The notes below the pieces were generated by a model that saw only the letters and a program-made list of their open reading frames with translations, did no database searches and was not told the origin of the DNA. Below, piece by piece: positions 14,626 to 20,757 of a stretch of DNA of 20,757 nt. The translations under genes were made by a program, and so were the position numbers. The stretch is from SMWC01 sp964466315 (lineage in GTDB: Bacteria > Pseudomonadota > Gammaproteobacteria > Steroidobacterales > Rariloculaceae). The stretch's first letter is position 1; each line of letters opens with the position of its first letter. The DNA lies in NCBI GenBank assembly GCA_964466315.1, contig CAYXNS010000044.1:1-20757 (forward strand). The letters are read 5' to 3'.

Positions 14626-15043
14626 GTAAATCGTATTTGCTTCTGATCAGGCAAGAAGAATTTGGAGCAGCAACATAATCAAGATCGATTCCGACTTTCG
14701 AGCGTTGGTCGATGGATTGATTGACGGCCCTGGAGGGGAACAGTAGTTTGGGTACCGAATGTCTTCCTCTGGCCGGTTTTCACCGTTAAGAATCTCCTTA
14801 ATGTAGCCATTCTTAACGTCTCGTTAGCGCCCGAAAGCGGACATTCCTTGAGATCGAGTTAGAATCAGTCTTAGAGTATCGGAACGACCCACAGTGGCCG
14901 GAAGCTGTCATTCGAGCGATTTCCTGACCATAGGTAAATCCTCGTATGGCTCTTCCTTTGGCGTCTTGCTAACTAGACTTACTTAGACGCCATGGCGCTC
15001 AGCGCCGAGGTTGCCTCGGTTTGCTAACAGGAGACCAAACATC
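14626..15043. other. 418-base spacer with an inverted repeat and faint coding traces
   Basis: No intact gene. A perfect 9-base inverted repeat GTTAAGAAT/ATTCTTAAC (14785-14793 and 14809-14817) has a 15-base loop and no U-tract. Faint protein-like stretches exist on both strands (plus, about 14678-14746: IKIDSDFRALVDGLIDGPGG; minus, about 14745-14835: NGYIKEILNGENRPEEDIRY), meeting near 14746, which again looks like a junction of two gene pieces. A GGCGC-TCA-GCGCC hairpin (14994-15006) sits in the leader of the next gene. Confidence 0.3.
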
Positions 15044-15451
15044 ATGAGCGACATGACAATCTTTACAAAACTAATTCAAAGAAGCCGGCGCAGCATCGCG
15101 CTTCTGACGTTCGGAGCCCTGGGCTACGGGTCAGCGGTATATGGGCATCACTCCTTCGTCGCTTTTTTCCTGACGGAGGAGACGACGACAATAGAAGGCG
15201 TCGTGACCGAGTTCTGGTTCGAGAATCCTCACTCGCGGGTCTATCTGGAAGTGACGAATGAAGCGGGCAAAGCGGAGCTGTGGATGGCCGAGGGCGGCAG
15301 CAAAAACAACCTGATCCGCCGGGGATGGAACAGAGATACGATCAAACCGGGGATGGAGGTGATCGTGACGGGCAGCCCCTCGCGTGACGGCACGAATGCC
15401 GTCGGTTGGAGATCACTGACCACGACCGACGGCGTCGAGATCGGCTCATAA
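15044..15451 (+). CDS. DUF6152-like exported protein
   Basis: A 135-residue protein with an N-terminal membrane or signal segment (RSIALLTFGALGYGSAVYG), so likely periplasmic. After it comes HHSFVAFF, then TTTIEGVVTEFWFENPHSRV, LWMAEGGSKNNLIRRGW, TIKPGMEVIVTGSPSRDGTN and WRSLTTTDG, the block order of the small beta-barrel family DUF6152 as I remember it. The two His after the signal are strongly conserved in that family. ATG 15044 is chosen for its AGGAG about 9 bases upstream, over TTG 15011. The function is unknown. It is convergent with the next gene, with only 16 bases between the stops. Confidence 0.8.
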   Translation: MSDMTIFTKLIQRSRRSIALLTFGALGYGSAVYGHHSFVAFFLTEETTTIEGVVTEFWFENPHSRVYLEVTNEAGKAELWMAEGGSKNNLIRRGWNRDTIKPGMEVIVTGSPSRDGTNAVGWRSLTTTDGVEIGS

Positions 15452-15467
15452 GCCGTCGAGCCCTTCG

Positions 15468-16175
15468 CTATTGGAGGCGGGGGCGATCGATGCACTTGTA
15501 GTCGAGCAGATCGTAGTCCTCGTAAAAGGTCTGTACTTTCGTGAAGTGCCACGGCTCTGCCAAAGTCACCGGATCCGTTACGACGACATCGATCGTCAGA
15601 GTTTTCCCATCGTCGCTGCGCGTGTAGCGCTCCGTCACCGTATGCTGATCGCTGAGCATGTGGAACATCGGGATGTTGTTGACTTTTTCGGCAAGCCCGA
15701 CGGTTTCGACGATCAGACTGTCACCTTCGTAGCGGCCGATCGAATGTCCCATTAAGCTATTAGGCTGACCTTCCGGGTGGCCTCGCCCGTCGAGATAGAC
15801 CACTCTGACGGCTTCCCATGCTTCGTACTTGATGAGAAACGTGTCGAGTCCCTGCCGGGTCTCCTGGGGGTAGGGATGGATCAGCTGCCGAATCACTCCG
15901 TCTTCAACACAGCGGATCGTCTCGTCATCCGGGAAGTCGAAACCGTCTACCCATACCTGGCCCTCGGGCGTGAAGACTGGCGGCTCGACATCTCTTAGCC
16001 CGCCGATGGAAAAGCGGGGACCCGTACCCATACCCATACCCATGCCCATGGGTCGCCAAATACCCTCGAGAACCGGGTGCTCCGGCTTCTGCGCCTGTCC
16101 AACTGGCGAAAAGCTCAGGAGAATGAAGAATGCGGTTGCCGCGAAGGCGATCGCCAGTAATCTAGTGCACCACAT
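15468..16175 (-). CDS. Exported protein of unknown function sharing a module with the 12148-13314 product
   Basis: A 235-residue protein from ATG 16175 (GTG 16190 would add five residues). A signal peptide (LLAIAFAATAFFILLSFSPV, cleaved near GQAQ) predicts export. A Met-Gly repeat (PMGMGMGMGTG) comes from five tandem hexamers at 16021-16050. The C-terminal half, SIGRYEGDSLIVETVGL, TVTERYTRSDDGKTLTIDVV, VTDPVTLAEPWHF and DYKC, aligns by eye with the C-terminal blocks of the larger exported protein at 12148-13314, so both belong to one superfamily. No catalytic motif was recognised. It faces the DUF6152-like gene, and families of this kind are often seen together in such genomes. Confidence 0.75.
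   Translation of the reverse strand: MWCTRLLAIAFAATAFFILLSFSPVGQAQKPEHPVLEGIWRPMGMGMGMGTGPRFSIGGLRDVEPPVFTPEGQVWVDGFDFPDDETIRCVEDGVIRQLIHPYPQETRQGLDTFLIKYEAWEAVRVVYLDGRGHPEGQPNSLMGHSIGRYEGDSLIVETVGLAEKVNNIPMFHMLSDQHTVTERYTRSDDGKTLTIDVVVTDPVTLAEPWHFTKVQTFYEDYDLLDYKCIDRPRLQ
16021..16050. repeat. Tandem hexamer repeat, five units
   Basis: Units CCCGTA, CCCATA, CCCATA, CCCATG, CCCATG on the plus strand encode alternating Met-Gly in the minus-strand gene. The six-base unit keeps frame if copy number changes. Confidence 0.85.
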
Positions 16176-16310
16176 GATAGCCAGTTCCACTTATTCACTG
16201 CCCGAAGTTGTAATACTACCACTCTCCCGAAACCAAGAATCTCCAGTACTTACCTTCATATACCCAGTACCGGATACGTCTTCTCTCGTATTTGCACACG
16301 GGGGGAAAAG

Positions 16311-16386
<76 letters not shown>

Positions 16387-16403
16387 GTCTCGGCGTGGCG
16401 GCT

Positions 16404-16433
16404 ATTAGACCGGTCCGCTTCCATGGTAGTCAA
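16404..16433 (-). promoter_or_regulatory. Promoter of tRNA-Phe
   Basis: Minus-strand -35 TTGACT (16428-16433), an 18-base spacer, and -10 TCTAAT (16404-16409). Transcription would begin about 10 bases before the tRNA 5' end, with a GC-rich discriminator region of the kind stringently controlled tRNA promoters have. Confidence 0.55.
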
Positions 16434-16524
16434 GGCGCATCGGTTATTATGGGGGTCAAAAATCCTGCCCGGGCGCTTATGATTACTCCCGGCGCAGAAA
16501 AAGTCAGAGAGACGACCCGACGCC

Positions 16525-18471
16525 ATGAGCGCAGAAAAGACCTATCCCGTTGCGGCCGGGGTCGCCGAGCACGCTTGGGCCGATGCGAGTACTTACGCGG
16601 AGCTCTATGCCGCGTCCGTAGAAGATCCCGAAGCTTTCTGGAGTAAGCAGGCACAACGACTCGAATGGCTCAAGCCGTTCACGCAAGTCCGAGACATATC
16701 CTTCGCAGCCGAGGATCTTCACATCCGCTGGTTCGCCGATGGCGAACTGAATGTCGCAGCAAACTGTCTGGACCGCCATCTAGCTGACCGGGGTGAGCAG
16801 ACCGCCATCATCTGGGAAGGCGATGACCCCAACGACGATCTGCATATCAGCTACCGCGACCTGCACGAGCGCGTGTGCCGCTTCGGCAACGCGCTACGCT
16901 TACTCGGAGTGAAAAAGGGCGATCGCGTCACGATCTACATGCCGATGGTTCCCGAGGCCGCTGTCGCGATGCTCGCCTGTGCCCGTATCGGCGCGGTCCA
17001 CTCGGTCGTATTCGGTGGTTTCTCGCCCGAAGCGCTCAGGGGGCGAATCGAGGACTGTGCATCCAATGTCGTCATCACGGCTGACGAAGGTCTGCGCGGC
17101 GGCAAGACGATTCCGCTGAAAGCCAACGTCGATGCCGCCATCGGCGGTCTTTCCGAGGAGTACATCGATTCCGTCATTGTGGTTCGTCGTACTGGCGGTG
17201 AGATAGACTGGGTAGACGGGCGCGATCATTGGTATCACGAGATTACAACCGCAGCCGGTACCCACTGCCCATCGGAGCCGATGAACGCCGAGGATCCGTT
17301 ATTCATTCTCTATACGTCCGGCTCGACGGGCCAGCCGAAAGGCGTGCTGCACACCACGGCCGGTTACCTGCTCTACGCCGCGCTGACCCATCACTACGTC
17401 TTCGATTATCACGATGGTGACATCTACTGGTGCACGGCCGATGTCGGCTGGGTCACGGGCCACAGCTATATCGTCTATGGGCCGTTAGCGAACGGCGCCA
17501 CGACGCTGATGTTCGAGGGTGTACCGAACCATCCCGACTCAAGCCGGTTCTGGCAGGTCGTGGATAAGCACCAGGTCAATATCTTCTATACGGCACCGAC
17601 GGCTATCCGCGCGCTCATGCGCGACGGTGCCGAACCAGTAAAATGCACATCGAGAGAGAGCCTGCGCATCCTCGGGACCGTCGGCGAGCCGATTAACCCG
17701 GAGGCCTGGGAGTGGTACTACCATGTGGTCGGTGACAGTTCATGCCCGATCGTCGATACGTGGTGGCAGACGGAAACCGGCGGAATTCTGATCACGCCAC
17801 TGGCTGGAGCGATGGACCTGAAACCGGGTTCGGCGATGCGTCCATTCTTCGGTATCAAGCCGGCGATCGTCAACCATGAAGGTAATATTCGCGATGGCGA
17901 GGCCGTCGGTAACCTCGTCTTTCTGGATAGCTGGCCGGGTCAGATGCGAACCGTCTACGGCGATCACCAGCGGTTCTTCGATACCTACTTCAGCCAGTTC
18001 CCTGGAATGTACTTTTCGGGCGACGGCGCCCGCCGCGATGCCGACGGCGACTACTGGATCACGGGGCGTGTCGACGATGTCATCAACGTCTCCGGTCACC
18101 GGATGGGTACGGCAGAAGTCGAGAGCGCGTTGGTCTCTCATCCATACGTCGCAGAAGCCGCTGTCGTCGGCTATCCGCACGACATTAAGGGTCAGGGCAT
18201 CTATGCGTACGTCACATTGAATGCCGGCGAGGAACCTAACGACGAATTGCGCGATGAACTTGTGAAGTGGGTACGCAAGGAGATCGGCCCGATTGCGGCT
18301 CCCGACCTGTTGCAGTGGGCGCCTGGCCTGCCGAAGACGCGTTCAGGGAAGATCATGCGGCGGATTCTGCGTAAGGTTGCCGCGGATGAGTTCGGCGATC
18401 TCGGTGATACGTCGACGTTGGCGGATCCGTCGGTGGTAGAAGAGCTCATCGAGAATCGCATGAATCGGTAG
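16525..18471 (+). CDS. acs: Acetyl-CoA synthetase (AMP-forming)
   Basis: Activates acetate with ATP and CoA to acetyl-CoA through an acetyl-AMP intermediate. The 648-residue length is that of complete bacterial Acs. Visible landmarks are the P-loop-like YTSGSTGQPKGVLHTT near residue 263, WWQTETGG near 413, the hinge and C-terminal domain with DDVINVSGHRMGTAEVESAL near 517, and PKTRSGKIMRRILRK near 607, whose GK lysine is the one regulated by acetylation in the family. RGGKTIPLK near 190 contributes to CoA binding. The ATG has a GAGAG upstream. It is a single gene with no partner. The hairpin 8 bases after its stop ends transcription towards yggX. Confidence 0.96.
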   Translation: MSAEKTYPVAAGVAEHAWADASTYAELYAASVEDPEAFWSKQAQRLEWLKPFTQVRDISFAAEDLHIRWFADGELNVAANCLDRHLADRGEQTAIIWEGDDPNDDLHISYRDLHERVCRFGNALRLLGVKKGDRVTIYMPMVPEAAVAMLACARIGAVHSVVFGGFSPEALRGRIEDCASNVVITADEGLRGGKTIPLKANVDAAIGGLSEEYIDSVIVVRRTGGEIDWVDGRDHWYHEITTAAGTHCPSEPMNAEDPLFILYTSGSTGQPKGVLHTTAGYLLYAALTHHYVFDYHDGDIYWCTADVGWVTGHSYIVYGPLANGATTLMFEGVPNHPDSSRFWQVVDKHQVNIFYTAPTAIRALMRDGAEPVKCTSRESLRILGTVGEPINPEAWEWYYHVVGDSSCPIVDTWWQTETGGILITPLAGAMDLKPGSAMRPFFGIKPAIVNHEGNIRDGEAVGNLVFLDSWPGQMRTVYGDHQRFFDTYFSQFPGMYFSGDGARRDADGDYWITGRVDDVINVSGHRMGTAEVESALVSHPYVAEAAVVGYPHDIKGQGIYAYVTLNAGEEPNDELRDELVKWVRKEIGPIAAPDLLQWAPGLPKTRSGKIMRRILRKVAADEFGDLGDTSTLADPSVVEELIENRMNR

Positions 18472-18478
18472 AAGAAAC

Positions 18479-18545
18479 GGGGCCGTGTCCGTTTTTTTTG
18501 ATTACGTGGGATCGGAGATGATCGGGAAAAAAGGGACACGGGCCC
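18479..18545. terminator. Long hairpin between convergent acs and yggX, probably a bidirectional terminator
   Basis: CCGTGTCC (18483-18490) and the T-run after it (18492-18497) pair with an A-run (18527-18532) and GGACACGG (18534-18541), with one mismatch. GGG 18479-18481 pairs with CCC 18543-18545, and the loop is about 28 bases. Both acs and yggX end within 8 bases of it. T-rich sequence follows on the plus side (TTCTTTATT) and a weaker pyrimidine run on the minus side. Confidence 0.65.
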
Positions 18546-18549
18546 TTCT

Positions 18550-18816
18550 TTATTCGTCGGCGAAATCCGGTGGCCGCTCGGAGCCCTCGCCGAAGAAGAA
18601 CTTCTCCATCTCCTTCTCCAGAAACTCGCGTGCCCTGGGTTCGATCGGAGTCAGACGGTACTCATTAATCAGCATCGTCTGATGGCCGAGCCAGCGTTGC
18701 CACGCTACCTTCGAAACGTTGTCGAATATACGTTGGCCCAGGTCGCCCGGATAAGTCGGCCGATCCAACCCCTCGGACTTCGTTCCCAAGATCACACAGA
18801 TTACGGTCCGGGCCAT
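18550..18816 (-). CDS. yggX: Fe(II)-trafficking protein YggX
   Basis: A small cytoplasmic protein implicated in iron supply or protection of iron-sulfur clusters against oxidation. The 88-residue length matches the family. MARTVICVIL carries the conserved Cys7, and YPGDLGQRIFDNVSK, AWQRWLGHQTMLINEYRL and LEKEMEKFFF are the family blocks. ATG 18816 has a GAGAG about 8 bases upstream. It lies directly behind mutY, the usual arrangement in gammaproteobacteria. Since MutY needs a 4Fe-4S cluster, the pairing is functionally sensible. Confidence 0.95.
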   Translation of the reverse strand: MARTVICVILGTKSEGLDRPTYPGDLGQRIFDNVSKVAWQRWLGHQTMLINEYRLTPIEPRAREFLEKEMEKFFFGEGSERPPDFADE

Positions 18817-18827
18817 TCAATTCTCTC

Positions 18828-18837
18828 NNNNNNNNNN
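18828..18837. other. Assembly gap (10 N)
   Basis: Placeholder gap between the end of mutY and the start of yggX. It covers the third base of the probable mutY stop codon. Confidence 0.99.
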
Positions 18838-19877
18838 TAGTGCAGTGACCTCAGTAACGTAGCGATCGGCGCTGCGATGCCGAAATCAAGGTCTTGAGCC
18901 GGTTTATACCAAAGCCAATCAGTGCTATCCATAACCTGACGAGTCTTGCCCTCCAGCTCGAGTACCATGGGCTCGATGCGCAGATCGAAGTGAGTAAATG
19001 AATGCTCGATCGGGGTTAATTCTTCATGGCTCGAGACAGCGGTACCGAGATTGCGATCGCACCAGCCTTGAACGTCATCACCCTCGGACAGTTCGGGCAG
19101 ACTATAGAGCCCTCCCCAGATACCCATTTCCGGGCGCCGCTTCAGCAATATTCGCCGCTCCTCGTCGCGAACGAGCATCACGGCTACGCGTCGTTGTGGA
19201 CGCTCCGTCTTCGATTTTCGACCGGGTAACTCCGCTTGAGTACCACTTATTCGCGCCGCGCATCGGCGGCTCACGGGGCATTCGTTGCAGCGGGGTCGGC
19301 GACGTGAGCAGACGGTTGCGCCAAGATCCATGATTGCCTGCGTATAGTCGGCTACCCGCTCGTGTGGCGTGTGCTTCTCGGCGAATTCCCACAACACGCG
19401 GAGGACTGCCGTCCGTCCGGGCCAACCCGCCACGGCGTGATAGCGGGCCAAGGCTCGTTTGACGTTCCCGTCCAGTATCGCCTGCCGCCGACCGTGAGCG
19501 AGCGCGAGAATCGCACCTGCCGTGGAGCGACCGATACCCGGCAACGCTACGAGTTCGTCAATCGATTGCGGCAACTCGCCGGCATGATTTGCGACAACGC
19601 ACTTGGCCGCATCGTGTAGATTTCTCGCTCTGGCGTAATAGCCCAATCCCGACCAGCGCGCGAGGACGTCATTGCGCGAGGCCGCAGCGAGGTCGCTGAC
19701 GGTGGGGAAACACGCGATGAATCGCTCGAAATAAGGAATCACCGTTGCGACCTGTGTCTGCTGGAGCATGATCTCCGAAACCCAAATCGAGTAGGAAGTC
19801 GCAGCGACCTGCCAGGGCAAATCGTGACGTCCGTGCTCGTCATACCAGGCTAGAAGCCTGCGAGAGAAAGAGTCCAC
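18837..19877 (-). CDS. mutY: A/G-specific adenine DNA glycosylase MutY
   Basis: Removes adenine mispaired with 8-oxoguanine. From GTG 19877: E35 in SEIMLQQTQV and D136 in ILDGNVKR are the catalytic pair. The helix-hairpin-helix LPGIGRSTAGAILA is at 112-125. The 4Fe-4S loop has C190, C197, C200 and C206 (C-x6-C-x2-C-x5-C). A C-terminal NUDIX-like domain begins near residue 228 (RRVAVMLVRDEERRILLKRR, then MGIWGGLYSLPE) and recognises 8-oxoG. The last readable codons are LRSLH followed by TAN, so the stop is probably TAA or TAG just at the gap, giving about 346 residues. The GTG follows the stop of the SRPBCC gene by four bases, so the genes are likely cotranscribed. Confidence 0.95.
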
Positions 19878-19881
19878 GTCG

Positions 19882-20466
19882 TTAGTGGGAGCGGTCGGAG
19901 AGCGCCGCCGTCTCTCTCGCGAGACGCTCGATACGATTGACGGCGCCCGTACCGCCGCGCATCAGGCGCTGCTTCAGCACCCAAGGCCCGATTAGTGGCG
20001 GAACCCAGAAGTCTGGCTCCATCGTCAGACGGTACGTCATACTCGTACCACCTGCCTCTGGCACTAGCGTCCACTCCGAGACGCTCGACTTGAAGTCACT
20101 CTGTTCGGGCAAGGTGTCGGTACGGATGAAATTCGGTGCGATCGTTTCCATGCGCTCGACGCGTCGCATACTCACACAGAAGAACAGCACACAGCCCTCC
20201 ATGGTGGTATAGACGATCGACGCGCCGTCCGCCGCCGGCTCCATGAAGCCGTACTCCGTATAGGCGCTTGAGATACGACCGAAGCGCTCATAGTCCGTTA
20301 GCACCTCAAAAATCGCCTCACGCGGCGCATCTATGTAGGTACTGGAGACCAGACTGTAGACCCCATCGTCATGGTCGACTTCGATAGTCCGGATTGTCGC
20401 CGCGAACACGGTCACTGTCGTCCAGATACCGACAACCGCTAGCCCGAGAGCCCCACGATAACTCAC
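19882..20466 (-). CDS. SRPBCC/START-like domain protein with N-terminal membrane anchor
   Basis: The proposed GTG start at 20466 gives a 194-residue protein with an N-terminal hydrophobic anchor or signal (GALGLAVVGIWTTVTVFA) followed by a polyketide-cyclase/START-like fold: TYIDAPREAIFEVLTDYERF near the start of the domain, then YTTMEGCVLFFCVSMRRVER, SDFKSSVSEWTLVPEAGGTS, MTYRLTMEPDFWVPPLIGP and the C-terminal helix GGTGAVNRIERLA. Such domains bind hydrophobic ligands, and none can be named here. An open frame continues upstream to 20574, but those residues are a response-regulator start, so a fused 230-residue protein is judged less likely. An AGGA lies about 12 bases before the GTG. It heads the mutY-yggX group. 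Confidence 0.75.
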   Translation of the reverse strand: MSYRGALGLAVVGIWTTVTVFAATIRTIEVDHDDGVYSLVSSTYIDAPREAIFEVLTDYERFGRISSAYTEYGFMEPAADGASIVYTTMEGCVLFFCVSMRRVERMETIAPNFIRTDTLPEQSDFKSSVSEWTLVPEAGGTSMTYRLTMEPDFWVPPLIGPWVLKQRLMRGGTGAVNRIERLARETAALSDRSH

Positions 20467-20499
20467 CGGTCGAGTATTCCTCGTAGCCTGTCTTCGAGA

Positions 20500-20584
20500 A
20501 ACCTCGAGATCTTTCTCGGCATTGATGAGCTGACTCAAGCCCTGCCGTACGATCGGATGATCGTCAACAATCAAGACACTTCAC
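20500..20584 (-). pseudogene. N-terminal stub of a response-regulator receiver domain with a one-base insertion
   Basis: IVDDHPIVRQGLSQLINAEK then DLEV is the unmistakable start of a NarL/FixJ-type receiver domain, including the acidic pair before HP. It ends after 25 residues and continues in frame into the region in front of the SRPBCC gene. At its own 5' end a GTG (20582-20584) and AAG codon are one base out of frame: removing the T at 20578 would give the expected VKVLIVDDHP. The phosphorylated aspartate, the rest of the receiver and the HTH domain are missing. Confidence 0.65.
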
Positions 20585-20624
20585 GGCTCGATTCCCAGTT
20601 CGTTTATAGCTACTCGATCGGCTG

Positions 20625-20698
20625 TGGAGCGGGTGAGGGGAATTGAACCCCCATCATCAGCTTGGGAAGCTGAGGTTCTACCATTGAACAACACCCGC
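20625..20698 (-). tRNA. tRNA-Gly (CCC)
   Basis: The minus strand gives a 74-base cloverleaf with encoded CCA. The acceptor stem is GCGGGTG/CACCCGC, and the D-arm contains TTCAATGGTAGAA. The anticodon arm is TCAGC-TTCCCAA-GCTGA with anticodon CCC, and the T-arm is GGGGGTTCAATTCCCC. It resembles E. coli glyU. Confidence 0.96.
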
Positions 20699-20718
20699 AA
20701 GATGCTTGGTTTCCGGGG

Positions 20719-20748
20719 ATTCTACAGTCTGACGGTGGGATGAGTCAC
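20719..20748 (-). promoter_or_regulatory. Promoter of tRNA-Gly
   Basis: Minus-strand -35 GTGACT (20743-20748), an 18-base spacer, and -10 TAGAAT (20719-20724), ending about 20 bases before the tRNA 5' end. Confidence 0.5.
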
Positions 20749-20757
20749 GGTCGGGTG

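Overview
The window is a chromosomal stretch of an uncultured Gram-negative bacterium, most likely a gammaproteobacterium. The signs are an outer-membrane MlaA lipoprotein, a YggX Fe(II)-trafficking protein directly behind mutY, a MetA of the type seen in gammaproteobacteria, CCA-encoding tRNA genes, and several exported proteins of families common in environmental proteobacterial and acidobacterial assemblies. Three runs of exactly ten N (8301-8310, 9515-9524, 18828-18837) show that this is a scaffolded, probably metagenome-derived, assembly. Each gap lies in or at the end of a gene.

Layout. 1-2495 (minus strand): a YVTN-type beta-propeller protein, a CPBP membrane protease overlapping it by 17 bases, a coding-like fragment and a truncated mlaA. 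2681-3731 (plus): an 18-residue hydrophobic micro-ORF, the C-terminal end of a universal stress protein, an intact hemerythrin-like protein and an internally deleted APC permease. 3726-6031 (minus): a Cu(+) P-type ATPase preceded by the tail of another gene with an ATGA overlap. 6083-8424: a decayed Kef-type antiporter, a PaaI-like thioesterase divergent from metA, then two convergent gene stubs (acyl-CoA dehydrogenase and a small membrane protein). 8575-11619 (minus): an exported NHL beta-propeller protein, an orphan gene tail, and a radical-SAM sulfatase-maturase-like enzyme with a SEC-C tail. 11653-15451: remnant-bearing spacer, then plus-strand genes for an exported protein of unknown function, a class V aminotransferase and a DUF6152-like exported protein. 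15468-16386 (minus): a second exported protein sharing a C-terminal module with the first, and tRNA-Phe. 16525-18471 (plus): acs, facing yggX, mutY and an SRPBCC protein across a hairpin. 20500-20698 (minus): a response-regulator stub and tRNA-Gly(CCC).

How the genes work together. Housekeeping functions are methionine synthesis (metA), acetate activation (acs), base-excision repair plus iron handling (mutY-yggX), copper export and lipid asymmetry (mlaA). No mobile element, CRISPR array, prophage or obvious defence or biosynthetic cluster is visible.

The most notable pattern is the number of gene stubs. At least seven loci keep a recognisable start or end of a normal gene and lose the interior at an abrupt junction: universal stress protein, APC permease, Kef antiporter, acyl-CoA dehydrogenase with its convergent neighbour, FAD oxidoreductase, response regulator, and the fragments behind the ATPase and the maturase. 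This is either real genome erosion or systematic misassembly. Only read mapping can decide.
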